From contig CAVOIB010000010.1 of NCBI GenBank assembly GCA_963695975.1, positions 492,446-556,445 on the forward strand: a stretch of 64,000 bases of DNA. Reading direction: 5' to 3'. This DNA comes from JBBQVZ01 sp963695975 (GTDB lineage Bacteria; Actinomycetota; UBA4738; HRBIN12). Every line of letters starts with the position of its first letter. Position 1 is the stretch's first letter. The notes beneath the pieces are model-generated. The model worked only from the letters and a program-made list of their open reading frames with translations, was not told the DNA's origin and did not search any database. Positions 16,102 to 24,387 of the stretch are shown piece by piece. A program made the translations under genes and the position numbers.

Positions 16102-17487
16102 CTAGCCGGTGATGGCTTCTGCGAAGGACGTGAAGTTGTCCACGTACCGCCGCGCGTCGTCGTCGCTCATCACGATCGACGTGGTCCAGCTCTCCCACTT
16201 GGAACCGGGAGACTTGAACACCCCGCGGTTCAGCTGCCAGAGCCACGCGAGCTGCGGTACGCGGTCGTCGATCTCCCACAGGTCCCGGTACTCGTGGATC
16301 GGCGTGGAACGCCAGTCGATCGAGCCCTTCGCGCCGAGACGTTTCATGGACGCCGGCAACCGGTGGGCCGCGATCACGTCCTCACAGCCGGCGAGGATCG
16401 TGTTCACGCGCTCCAGTTCGCCGTAGGCGTCCTTCGTGAGGACCTCGGTGAGGTTCACCTTCGCGGCCGCCATGGTGAGCGGGTTGCCGTTGAACGTGCC
16501 GACCTGCTCCAGCTCGCCGCGGATCACCATGCCCATCGCGTCGTCGGTCCCGCCGATCGCGCCGCACGGAAGGCCGCCGCCGATCGCCTTCGCCAGGCAG
16601 ATCAGGTCCGGCACCACGCCGAACGCCTCGACCGCGCCGCCCCAGGCGACCGTGCATCCGGTCTTCACCTCGTCGAACGCGAGATAGGCGCCATGGCGGT
16701 GACAGATGTCCTTCAACGCCTGGAGATAGCCAGGATCGGGCAGCACGAGCCCGCAGTTCGTCATGATCGGTTCGACGATCATGCCCGCGATCGCGTCCGG
16801 ATGTTCCTCGAAGGCGCGCTCGGCGGCCGCGGCGTCGTTGAACGGCACCGCCACGACCAGGTCGACGAACTCCTGCGGCAGCCCGAGCGTCTGCGGGATC
16901 GACGCGGGGTGGTCGTGGGGACCGGCCGCATCCTTCGGCGGGAACACCGACACCATCAGCGAGTCGTGGTGGCCGTGATACGTCCCCTCGATCTTCAGGA
17001 TCAACTTCCGGCCCGTCAAGGCGCGCATGATCCGGGTCGCGTCCAACGTCGACTCGGTCCCTGAGTTGCCGAACCGCCAGTACGGCAGCTGGAAGCGCTC
17101 CGCGAGCAGGTCGGCCACGATCAACGCGTCCTCGGTCGGCTGCGCGAAGTGCGTGCCGAGGGCGACGCGGTCGCGGACGGCCTCGACGATCTTCGGATGG
17201 GCGTGCCCCATGACCATGACGCCGTAGCCGTTGTGGTAGTCGACGTATTCGTTCTCATCGATGTCCCATACGCGCGACCCGTCGCCACGCCGCACGTAGA
17301 TCGGGTGCGGGGGCCAGGATTGCCACGACGAGCTCACGCCCCCGGGGAGCCGGCGCTTCGCCTCCTCGCGGTACGACAGGCTCCGCGCGTGCTTGGCGTC
17401 GAGGGCGGCCGTCTCACGCTTCGTGAGCTCCTCGACCAACGCGAGGTCGATCTCGACGGTTCCGGTTCCGGTGTCGGTCACGCTCAT
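16102..17487 (-). CDS. class III aminotransferase, glutamate-1-semialdehyde mutase-like (second of a pair)
   Basis: PLP enzyme of 461 residues in the glutamate-1-semialdehyde aminomutase/aspartate aminotransferase family. Seen are VWDIDENEYVDYHNGYG, GNSGTESTLDATR, EGTYHGHHDS, AFDEVKTG, and the PLP lysine in CLAKAIGGG near residue 270, then GTFNGNPLTMAA. The ATG overlaps the stop of the upstream paralogue by four bases (ATGA at 17484-17487), so the two are translationally coupled. True HemL is unlikely because there are two copies and no haem genes nearby. Substrate unknown. Confidence 0.9.
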   Translation of the reverse strand: MSVTDTGTGTVEIDLALVEELTKRETAALDAKHARSLSYREEAKRRLPGGVSSSWQSWPPHPIYVRRGDGSRVWDIDENEYVDYHNGYGVMVMGHAHPKIVEAVRDRVALGTHFAQPTEDALIVADLLAERFQLPYWRFGNSGTESTLDATRIMRALTGRKLILKIEGTYHGHHDSLMVSVFPPKDAAGPHDHPASIPQTLGLPQEFVDLVVAVPFNDAAAAERAFEEHPDAIAGMIVEPIMTNCGLVLPDPGYLQALKDICHRHGAYLAFDEVKTGCTVAWGGAVEAFGVVPDLICLAKAIGGGLPCGAIGGTDDAMGMVIRGELEQVGTFNGNPLTMAAAKVNLTEVLTKDAYGELERVNTILAGCEDVIAAHRLPASMKRLGAKGSIDWRSTPIHEYRDLWEIDDRVPQLAWLWQLNRGVFKSPGSKWESWTTSIVMSDDDARRYVDNFTSFAEAITG

Positions 17488-18872
17488 GATCGGGCCTCCG
17501 ACGTCAACGCCGCGGCGAACTCCTCGAAGTTGTCCACGTAGCGCTTCGCATCCTCGTCGGTGTGGAAGACCGAGGTCGTCCACGTCTCCTGCTTCGTCCA
17601 CGGTGACTTGAAGACCCCGCGATTCTGCTGGAACAGCCAGGCGACGTACGTGATCCGCTCGTCGATCCCGACCGCGTCGCGGTACTCGCGCACCGGGGTT
17701 CTGCTGTAGATCACGGAACCCTTCGCGCCGAGCCCGGTCACGTAGGCGGGGAGGCCGTACTTCTCGATCACCGCCGAGCATCCGGCCGCGAGCATCCCGT
17801 GAACCGCATTGAAGCGATCGTACGCGTCTCGCGTCAACACCTCGGTCAGCGTGGCTCTCGACGCCGCCATCGTGAGCGGATTGCCGTTGAACGTCCCCGC
17901 CATGTCGTACTCGTCGTCGAGCACCGGCCGGAAGAGCTCGCGCGTCGCGCCGATCGCGCCGCACGGCGTGCCGCCGCCGATCGCCTTCGCGAGGCAGATG
18001 ATGTCCGGCGTCACGCCGAAGGCCTCGACGGCTCCGCCGTACGCGATCGTCGCGCCCGTCTTCACCTCGTCGAACGCGAGGTACGCGCCGTGTGCGTGGA
18101 GGAGATCCTTCAGCCCTTGGAGGTAGCCGGGCTCGGGAAGGATCACGCCGCAGTTCATCATGGCCGGCTCGATGATCATGCCGGCGACCTTCCCGTCGTT
18201 CTCCTCGAGCGCTCGGCGCACTTCGTTCAGGTCGTTGAACGGGACGACGCGGACCAGGTCCTGCATGGCCTTCGGGATGCCGAGCGCCTGGGGAACGGTG
18301 TTCGGGTGCTCGCGGGGGCCGATCTTCTTCGGGTCCGGACCCACCGAGAACATCAGCGAGTCGTGGTGTCCGTGGTAGGTCCCTTCGATCTTGATCAACA
18401 TCTCACGGCCCGTGTTCGCCCGCATCAGACGCGTGGCCTCGAGCGTCGCCTCGGTCCCCGAGTTGCAGAACCGCCAAAGGGGCAGCCCGAACCGATCGAC
18501 CAGGTTCTCCCCCACCTGATCCAGGTCCTTCGTCGGCTGGGCGAAATGTGTCCCGAGCGCGGCCTGACGCTTGATCGCCTCGACGATCTTCGGATGCGCG
18601 TGGCCCACCACCATGGCGCCGTAGCCCAGGTGGAAATCGAGGTACTCGTTGCCGTCGATGTCCCACAGGCGGTTGCCCAGGCCGTGATCGATGTAGATCG
18701 CGTGCGGTGGTGCGGCCTGCCAGCTCGATGCGACGCCGCCGGCGATCGTGCGCCCCGCCACGTCGCGGTACGCGATCGACGCGCGATGCTTGGGTTCGAG
18801 CTTCGCCTCTTCCTCCTCGATCAGTCGATCGATCCGATCGAGGTCGATGTCGATCGTCTGGTCGACGACCAT
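17484..18872 (-). CDS. class III aminotransferase, glutamate-1-semialdehyde mutase-like (first of a pair)
   Basis: PLP enzyme of 462 residues, paralogue of the product of 16102-17487, with the same order of motifs: LWDIDGNEYLDFHLGYG, CNSGTEATLEATR, EGTYHGHHDS, AFDEVKTGA, CLAKAIGGG and GTFNGNPLTMAA. The ATG at 18872 follows GAGGAGGCGG. Both proteins keep all PLP-binding residues, so a heteromer or two steps of one pathway are possible; this is inference. A TTTGAA-N6-TTCAAA palindrome sits 58 bases upstream in the divergent promoter region. Confidence 0.9.
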   Translation of the reverse strand: MVVDQTIDIDLDRIDRLIEEEEAKLEPKHRASIAYRDVAGRTIAGGVASSWQAAPPHAIYIDHGLGNRLWDIDGNEYLDFHLGYGAMVVGHAHPKIVEAIKRQAALGTHFAQPTKDLDQVGENLVDRFGLPLWRFCNSGTEATLEATRLMRANTGREMLIKIEGTYHGHHDSLMFSVGPDPKKIGPREHPNTVPQALGIPKAMQDLVRVVPFNDLNEVRRALEENDGKVAGMIIEPAMMNCGVILPEPGYLQGLKDLLHAHGAYLAFDEVKTGATIAYGGAVEAFGVTPDIICLAKAIGGGTPCGAIGATRELFRPVLDDEYDMAGTFNGNPLTMAASRATLTEVLTRDAYDRFNAVHGMLAAGCSAVIEKYGLPAYVTGLGAKGSVIYSRTPVREYRDAVGIDERITYVAWLFQQNRGVFKSPWTKQETWTTSVFHTDEDAKRYVDNFEEFAAALTSEARS

Positions 18873-18929
18873 GGGGTTCCGCCTCCTCGCGACGAACGCC
18901 GCTCCCCGCGAGCCCACCCGCGAGACGTA

Positions 18930-18947
18930 TTTGAACGGCGATTCAAA
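18930..18947. promoter_or_regulatory. operator-like palindrome in divergent promoter region
   Basis: Perfect TTTGAA-CGGCGA-TTCAAA between the aminotransferase pair (minus) and the metallohydrolase (plus). The arms and spacing resemble dimeric repressor sites; no cognate regulator gene is adjacent. Confidence 0.5.
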
Positions 18948-19063
18948 CCTAAGCCGATGATACCCCACCCCCCCGCCGCCTGGGAAGAGCGATGGCTGAG
19001 CGGCGTTCAAGACGTCGGCGCCGGCTCCCGTACGCTTCGCGTCGTGCACGTCGGGAGGGATGC

Positions 19064-21133
19064 GTGACCGCACCGTTCGGCCACATCGAACACGACCCGC
19101 AGGCCGTGCACGACGTCGACTGGTCGGCTCCCGGGATCGGCAGGGTCGTCGGCCTGCTGTTCGCCGATGCGTTCGGATTCTTCGGTTCGACCGACGAGCG
19201 CACCCGTGTCGAGACGGTCGACGGACGGAGGTGCCTGGTCGGCGGCTTCATCGCGCTCGACATCGACAGCTTCGCGGACATCGATGCCACGGTGGAGCTC
19301 GAACTGGTCGTAGACCGATCGGCGACCGGCGCGATCCTGGTCGGATTCGACGCCAACGGGACGCCGGAGAACAAGCGGCGGGTCGAGATCCCGCCGGGTG
19401 GGGACCGATGGGCGACCGTCCGCATGCAGCTGGAACGGGCGCGGTTCGCCGGCCGGGGCCCACGCGGCACCGACATCCTCCTCGGCGCGCCGGCGGGTGA
19501 CTTCAGCGCGCCCCGAGACGAGACCGTCCTCCTGGTGGTGTCGTCGGTGACCGTGATCGCCACCGCTTCCCCGGTCGCTCGATCCCGCGATGCGTCGATC
19601 GAGCTGGCCGTCAGTGACGAGACGGGCGCACCCACCTCGGTGCGGTTCGGGCTCTACGACGAGGACGGTCGCGAGGTGCTCCCGAGCGCCGACGCGGTCG
19701 CCGCTCCTCGATACGGCGAGTCGATCCGTCAGATCCCGCTCCGCTCGATCTCAGCCGACGAGTCCGGGCCCGGCGGGCCACGCGAGTGGTGGCCCCACGC
19801 GAACCGCTGGGTGAGCTACCTGGACGGGGTCTACCGTGTCGAGCTGGCCCCGGGAACGTACGACCTGGTGGTCACGAAAGGCCCGGAGTACCGCTGGGTC
19901 ACCCGGCGACTCACCGTCGAACCCGGCGCCACCTGCGTGGCGGACATCCGGCTCGAACGATGGACGGATCCGCCGGCACGCGGATGGATGTCCGGCGATG
20001 CGCACATCCACATGCGGCGAGACCGCGCAGACCGCGACGCCATCCTCGCGATCGCGCGCGCGGAAGACATCCACATCGCGAACGTGCTCCAGATGGGCAA
20101 CGTCGGCGACGCGTACTTCCACCAGCACGCGTTCGGCCCGCAAGGGCGGGAGTCGAACGGTGACTTCCATCTGGTGAGCGGTCAGGAGGATCCGCGCACC
20201 GGCGCGCGAGGGCACACCTTGCACCTGAACGTCGCGGAGCCGGTGCGCGATCCCGATCGGTACTTCCTGTACCACGAGACGTTCGAACGGCTCCGCGCGG
20301 GGGGCGCGCTCTCGGGTTACGCGCACGTGGACACCGGGTGGTTCGCGGACGACGCGGGCCTCGCGCTCGACGTGCCGTTCGGGATCGTCGATCTGGTCGA
20401 GGTTCTCCAGGCGGGTGCGGTGCGCACGCGCCAGTGGTACGACTTCCTGAACCTGGGGTTCCGGCTGGTGCCCGTCGCCGGCTCCGACTGGCCCTACATC
20501 GACCTCGTCGGGACCGTGCGTTCGTACGTCCGCGTCCCGGACGAGCCGACGCCCGATCGCTGGTTCGCCGAACTGCGCGCCGGCCACACGTTCGTGACGA
20601 GCGGCCCGATGCTGGAGCTCGATGTCGGGGGAGCATCGATGGGCGACGAGCTCGACGTCCGTCGGGGGGCGGAGGTCGCGGTGAGGGCGGCGGCACGACA
20701 GAGCCCCGACCTCGGTCCGATCGAACGGCTGGAGCTGGTCGTCCACGGCGACGTGATCGCGACCGGGATCGTCGGCGACGACGGGTCGGCGTCGCTCGAC
20801 CATCGGCTCTCCATCGCCACGGGATGCTGGGCCGCGGTCCGAGCCACCGGAGGAACGGGAACGGTCGCGCACACCGCCCCTGTCTACCTGTCCGTGGACG
20901 GGAGTACCTGGAACGGTTCCGCCGCGCCCGCGATCGTGCACGGGATGCGCGAGCGACTGTCGGCGCTGCTGGCGTCGGTTCCCGACCCGAAGCGAGACCT
21001 GGAGCCGTGGGACGCGCACGGCCGTTACGCGGAGCGCTGGTACCGGCTCCTCCCCGCGTTGACGGCCCGCGTCGAGGAAGCGGGCCGTCTCTATGACGAT
21101 CTGCTGGAACGGATCGCGACGACCGCCGAGTGA
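19064..21133 (+). CDS. CehA/McbA-type PHP-fold metallohydrolase
   Basis: Protein of 689 residues. Residues about 1-310 are beta-rich (carbohydrate-binding/jelly-roll-like, with SYLDGVYRVELAPGTYDLVV). They are followed by a PHP-like domain starting at GWMSGDAHIHMRRDRAD with the HxH metal motif, then SGQEDPRTG, GHTLHLN, GYAHVDTGW and AGSDWPY, which supply further His/Asp ligands. CehA/McbA enzymes hydrolyse carbamates or related bonds; the substrate here is unknown. The GTG at 19064 after GGGAGGGA is preferred over a frame opening at 18992 whose first 24 residues are arginine-rich. It is divergent from the aminotransferase pair and may act on the same compound. Confidence 0.82.
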   Translation: MTAPFGHIEHDPQAVHDVDWSAPGIGRVVGLLFADAFGFFGSTDERTRVETVDGRRCLVGGFIALDIDSFADIDATVELELVVDRSATGAILVGFDANGTPENKRRVEIPPGGDRWATVRMQLERARFAGRGPRGTDILLGAPAGDFSAPRDETVLLVVSSVTVIATASPVARSRDASIELAVSDETGAPTSVRFGLYDEDGREVLPSADAVAAPRYGESIRQIPLRSISADESGPGGPREWWPHANRWVSYLDGVYRVELAPGTYDLVVTKGPEYRWVTRRLTVEPGATCVADIRLERWTDPPARGWMSGDAHIHMRRDRADRDAILAIARAEDIHIANVLQMGNVGDAYFHQHAFGPQGRESNGDFHLVSGQEDPRTGARGHTLHLNVAEPVRDPDRYFLYHETFERLRAGGALSGYAHVDTGWFADDAGLALDVPFGIVDLVEVLQAGAVRTRQWYDFLNLGFRLVPVAGSDWPYIDLVGTVRSYVRVPDEPTPDRWFAELRAGHTFVTSGPMLELDVGGASMGDELDVRRGAEVAVRAAARQSPDLGPIERLELVVHGDVIATGIVGDDGSASLDHRLSIATGCWAAVRATGGTGTVAHTAPVYLSVDGSTWNGSAAPAIVHGMRERLSALLASVPDPKRDLEPWDAHGRYAERWYRLLPALTARVEEAGRLYDDLLERIATTAE

Positions 21134-21185
21134 TGCGTCCGGGCCGTCAGGATGCCCGTTGGTATCGTTGACGTGCACACACATG

Positions 21186-21259
21186 GTGGCCGTAGCTCAA
21201 GTGGTTAGAGCGCCAGGTTGTGGTCCTGGAGGCTGGGGGTTCAAGTCCCCTCGGTCACC
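21186..21259 (+). tRNA. tRNA-His (anticodon GTG)
   Basis: Acceptor GTGGCCG pairs with CGGTCAC; anticodon stem CCAGG/CCTGG with GTG in the loop. G at 21185 can supply the extra G-1 opposite discriminator C at 21259. CCA is encoded at 21260-21262. Confidence 0.95.
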
Positions 21260-21292
21260 CCAACGAACGGCCGGCCGTTGCTACACTTCGGC

Positions 21293-21366
21293 GGGCCTCT
21301 AGCTCAATCTGGCAGAGCAACGGACTCTTAATCCGCAGGTTCCGGGTTCGAGTCCCGGGGGGCCCA
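21293..21366 (+). tRNA. tRNA-Lys (anticodon CTT)
   Basis: Acceptor GGGCCTC pairs with GGGGCCC, loop CTCTTAA (anticodon CTT), T arm CCGGG-TTCGAGT-CCCGG, discriminator A. CCA is encoded at 21367-21369. It lies 33 bases after tRNA-His and is probably co-transcribed. Confidence 0.95.
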
Positions 21367-21503
21367 CCAAGCACCAGGGCAAACGCACCGCCACCTGCGA
21401 AGAAGGACATCCTCGGTCTACGAGCGGACTAGCTCCGAACGTACACTCCGAAACCGGGTCGGGTCGGGGCGATAACCTCCTCTGGTTGCAGGGAGAGAGG
21501 AGG

Positions 21504-21842
21504 ATGACGATGGAGCCCTACCCGGGGGTCTTCGTTTCGAAGGCATCGACGGAGGCGTGGGAGCCTGACCCTGAAGTGCCCGGAAGTGAGATGCATCAGG
21601 TCGTGCACGGCGACGGATTGCAGGCGGGATTCACGCGCTTCTCGAGTGATGGCCCGGTGCCATGGACGCCGGAGCATCGAGAAGTTGCCCTGGTCCTGCA
21701 GGGGTCGGTGCGCATCGAACTTGGTGACGGCGGCACGCTGGAGCTGGGTGTGGGTGACATATTCTCGCTGCCACCGGGCATTGAGACGACGTGGCATGTC
21801 ACTGCGCCGTTCAAGGAAATGTGGGTGCTGGCGTCAGACTAG
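21504..21842 (+). CDS. cupin-domain protein
   Basis: Protein of 112 residues with a single cupin barrel: FTRFSSDGPVPWTPEHREVALVLQGSVRIELGDGG, then GDIFSLPPGIETTWHV. The metal-site residues are partly replaced: the usual HxH is WTPEH and the second motif ends in TTWHV. It may therefore be a binding or regulatory cupin rather than an oxygenase. A GAGAGAGGAGG site precedes the ATG at 21504. First gene after the tRNA pair, in an accessory stretch. Confidence 0.75.
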   Translation: MTMEPYPGVFVSKASTEAWEPDPEVPGSEMHQVVHGDGLQAGFTRFSSDGPVPWTPEHREVALVLQGSVRIELGDGGTLELGVGDIFSLPPGIETTWHVTAPFKEMWVLASD

Positions 21843-21907
21843 AGCGCTCGCCAGGCCGTCTAGCCCTACGGATGCTCCAGTCCTACGCTTTCGGGCCGGA
21901 GGCAGAG

Positions 21908-22534
21908 ATGCACCGAGTGGTGATCCTCGCGACGTTGGTCGTCCTTTTCGGAGCCCTCTCCATCGCGCCCACACGGGCGGGAGCATCGAGCGTTTCGGAT
22001 CCCAACGACGTGTGGGGACCGTTCGATGTGCGACGGCTCCAAGCCAACTACACGCCGACGGCACAACTGCGTATCGTCATCACCTTCTACCATGGGTTCC
22101 GTGTGAGGGCTCTGCCGAACCATGTCGCAACAGACCAGGGCATCTATGTCGGCCTCCAGAAGACCGCCACCGGCTACTTCGTTCGGCGGGCGAGTGGCAG
22201 AATCGTATTGATCTGGGGGGACTTCGGCTCGTCCTGCGGGTTCGATCAACGCAACTGCAACCGCGACCTCGTGACCCGTCGGAGCCTTGACGTATTCAGC
22301 GTCACTATCGACCCGAGCCTCAGCGATCCATTCCCATACAACATCCACCTGGAAACCTTCTGGCATGCGGCAAGCGGGAGACTGGTGAAGGACGTAACCG
22401 AGCACGTCTCCCTTGGGCTACCACCGGGACGCAAACAGGATTCGCGGCGCCCGAGCGGACAAACGCCCCCGAGGGTCGACCCAGGATCGCCGGGACGGTC
22501 ACCAGTTCGACCCGAAGAGGGATCTCGCGCCTAG
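21908..22534 (+). CDS. secreted protein of unknown function
   Basis: Protein of 208 residues: signal peptide (MHRVVILATLVVLFGALSIA..TRAGA) and a probable beta-sandwich body (QLRIVITFYHGFRV, IHLETFW). One cysteine pair (CGFDQRNC) could form a disulfide. The C-terminal 40 residues are rich in Pro, Arg and Gly and probably disordered. The ATG at 21908, after a GGAGG, places the signal peptide correctly. Not recognised as a known family. Confidence 0.6.
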   Translation: MHRVVILATLVVLFGALSIAPTRAGASSVSDPNDVWGPFDVRRLQANYTPTAQLRIVITFYHGFRVRALPNHVATDQGIYVGLQKTATGYFVRRASGRIVLIWGDFGSSCGFDQRNCNRDLVTRRSLDVFSVTIDPSLSDPFPYNIHLETFWHAASGRLVKDVTEHVSLGLPPGRKQDSRRPSGQTPPRVDPGSPGRSPVRPEEGSRA

Positions 22535-22730
22535 CCCGAGGTGTCTTTACGTCGAGGACGGCCAGTCTCCTTCGACCGTCGCCGCAAGGAACACGCTGGG
22601 GGCTTCGTTCGATTCGGACCGTTCTCCCCTGTAGATCGATGTCTGACCGACGCAATCCGAGGATCGATCTCGGAGCGACGGGCTCACGTAGAGCAGGCAA
22701 GGACGACGCCCACTTCGTAGGGCTAGCTCT
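22473..22730 (-). mobile_element. tyrosine recombinase (integrase) internal relic
   Basis: The minus strand encodes ILGLRRSDIDL, GRTVRIERSPQRV and KTPRARREIPLRVEL. This matches the stretch of phage-type integrases from just after the first catalytic arginine (LGLRWSDID) to the beta-strand ending in RRTIPL. Flanking parts are missing or out of frame. It lies about 1.1 kb from tRNA-Lys, in a 308-base gene-free stretch (22535-22842) that otherwise shows only a TTGACA at 22774-22779. Confidence 0.5.
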
Positions 22731-22842
22731 CGACGACGGAGCAGGGGCGCCCATAGCCCGTGGACTCCTCCCTTTGACATATCTGCCCTGATGTCTGAGT
22801 CTTCGGTCAGGGAAGTAAGGAAGGCACGAGGAGGGAGACATC

Positions 22843-23175
22843 ATGGGAGCGATGGCGATGGCGGCACCTATCGTGCCGGGTAAGGAAGACGCTTGGGCGG
22901 CGTTCACCGATCAGGTCACTGGGGCACGCAAGGCAGAGTTCGAGGACTTCAACACACGCCACCGGATCACCGACCACCGGACGTGGCTGCAGAAGAATCC
23001 CGACGGCAGCAGCCTGGCCATCGTCGTTGTCGAAGGGCCGGGGGCCGAGACGCTCATGGGCGAGTTCTCGACCTCGGACAACGAGTTCGACAAGTGGTTC
23101 ACGGCGAGGGTGGCCGAGGTCCACGGGCTCGACTTCAGCGCCCCGCCTCCGCCGCCCGCCGAGCGCAAGATCTGA
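22843..23175 (+). CDS. small alpha/beta-barrel-like hypothetical protein
   Basis: Protein of 110 residues. The pattern IVPGKEDAWAAFTDQV, then EFEDFNTRHRITDHRTWLQ and SSLAIVVVEGP, resembles dimeric alpha-beta barrel proteins seen singly in soil actinobacteria, but I cannot assign a named family. The C-terminus is Pro-rich. A strong GAGGAGGGAG site precedes the ATG; a TTGACA about 65 bases upstream may be a -35 element. Confidence 0.65.
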   Translation: MGAMAMAAPIVPGKEDAWAAFTDQVTGARKAEFEDFNTRHRITDHRTWLQKNPDGSSLAIVVVEGPGAETLMGEFSTSDNEFDKWFTARVAEVHGLDFSAPPPPPAERKI

Positions 23176-23694
23176 TCCTCGCCTTCTCTTACGTGCCGCA
23201 TCGGTCCTTGCGCCCCGGCGCGGTCGCGAAACCGGGACACTGCTCACCGTGATGCTCGGCCGCGAGTCGAAGGAACCCCGCCAGCGTCTGTCGGCGCCAT
23301 GTCAGCCGCACGTTCGTAGGCGAGTGATGCCTCGCGATCTCGGCCAGCTGCGCGAGGATGTAGAAGCCGCCGGGGTGTTCCGGTTCAAGCAGACTGCAGG
23401 AGAAGACCAAGGCGCCGGCCGACTTCATCTCCTCTTCGCGGGTGAGATCTTCTGCCAGGACTGCTGCATCCTTCTTCGGTCATCTCGGGACGGGCTTCGC
23501 CGTCGCTGCGATAGGCGGAGAACATGTACTGGGCCTAATACGTCTCGCGGACGCGCTCCAGTGTCGGCGTTCCCTCCTCACTCGAGCACCCGACGACGCC
23601 AGCCTGGATCGGGTGACCCGATCGCGCAGAGGGCTTCCATCCTTCGGGGGCTCGTGCGTAGGGTAGGAAGCGGTAGCCAACGAAGGGAGGGCAC
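23176..23694. other. gene-free stretch with a decayed gene
   Basis: The only feature seen is a minus-strand remnant of a YCII/DGPF-type protein at about 23310-23525. The remaining bases up to the holin-like gene show nothing recognisable except a GGGAGG ribosome-binding site at the end. Confidence 0.5.
23310..23525 (-). pseudogene. YCII/DGPF-domain protein remnant
   Basis: From the ATG at 23525 the minus strand gives MFSAYRSDGEARPEMTEE, a typical opening of DGPF-domain (YCII-related) proteins. A second frame continues EEMKSAGALVFSCSLLEPE and GGFYILAQLAEIARHH. The DGPF segment itself is missing between them and the frames do not join, so this is a decayed copy. Confidence 0.45.
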
Positions 23695-24123
23695 GTGGTG
23701 AGCGTTCGAGATGAGAACGGAGGAGATGGCGGGGCCGGCGCGGAGAGGCGCCCGCTCGGCACGGTGGTGGCCTCGGCGGTCGAGGGGTTCCGCACGCTCG
23801 CCCGTCAGCACCTCGAGCTGGCCAAGCTCGAGGTGACCCAAGCTGCATCGGTCCGCGCCCAGGGCGTCGGGATGATCGCCGCCGCGGCGGTCGTGGTGAT
23901 GTACGCGATCGGGTTCATCGCCGCCGCGGGCGCGGCGGCGCTCGCCCTGGTGTGGCCTGTTTGGGCAGCGATCCTGACCGTCGCGGTCCTGATGATCGTG
24001 GTGGCGTGGGTATTGGTACTCGTCGGACGTCGTGCGATGCGAACGGCACCGCCGGCTGGGGAGTTGACCCGGGAAACCCTGAAGGAGGACGCTCGATGGG
24101 CGAAGCGACAGATCGAAAGGTGA
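23695..24123 (+). CDS. phage-holin-like / DUF1469 membrane protein
   Basis: Protein of 142 residues with an amphipathic N-terminal helix (FRTLARQHLELAKLEVTQAA), two membrane helices (about 58-80 and 84-108) and a cytoplasmic tail rich in Arg/Lys. This layout matches the actinobacterial putative holin-superfamily III (DUF1469) proteins, which are not known to be phage holins. Start at the first of two adjacent GTG codons after GGGAGGGCAC. The DUF3618 gene overlaps its 3' end, a common pairing. Confidence 0.8.
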   Translation: MVSVRDENGGDGGAGAERRPLGTVVASAVEGFRTLARQHLELAKLEVTQAASVRAQGVGMIAAAAVVVMYAIGFIAAAGAAALALVWPVWAAILTVAVLMIVVAWVLVLVGRRAMRTAPPAGELTRETLKEDARWAKRQIER

Positions 24124-24338
24124 CCGAGATCGACGATACGCGGCGCCGGATCGAGGCCGATCTGCGAGAGCTCGAGACCCGCATCCCTGCCCCACTGCGG
24201 TCGACGAAGAGCTTGGCGGGCGTGATCGTGGGAAGCACGGCGTTGGCCGCGTTCATCCTTCGCGGCCGCCGATCCAAACGATCGAACAGGCCCCCGTCGG
24301 CGGAGGTGGTGGTCCGCATCGTCCGCGACGACGTGTGA
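24096..24338 (+). CDS. DUF3618-like protein
   Basis: Protein of 80 residues. Charged N-terminal helix (VTEIDDTRRRIEADLRELETRI), then one hydrophobic helix (SLAGVIVGSTALAAFIL) and a basic tail. This is the DUF3618 layout, usually encoded beside DUF1469. The ATG lies inside the end of the preceding gene (28-base overlap) with GAAGGAGG upstream, pointing to co-translation. Function unknown, possibly at the membrane. Confidence 0.75.
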   Translation: MGEATDRKVTEIDDTRRRIEADLRELETRIPAPLRSTKSLAGVIVGSTALAAFILRGRRSKRSNRPPSAEVVVRIVRDDV

Positions 24339-24387
24339 GCGCTGCGCCATCGAACGACGATCGCGGCCGGCGCGTGTCGACGCCGTT

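Noticed and set aside
22774..22779. TTGACA as a firm promoter for the gene at 22843
   Set aside because: No reasonable -10 element follows at 16-18 bases, so I do not call a promoter.
23189..23428. 79-residue minus-strand frame as an intact gene
   Set aside because: Its N-terminal part matches the middle of a YCII/DGPF protein with the DGPF segment missing and the rest unlike the family; treated as a remnant.
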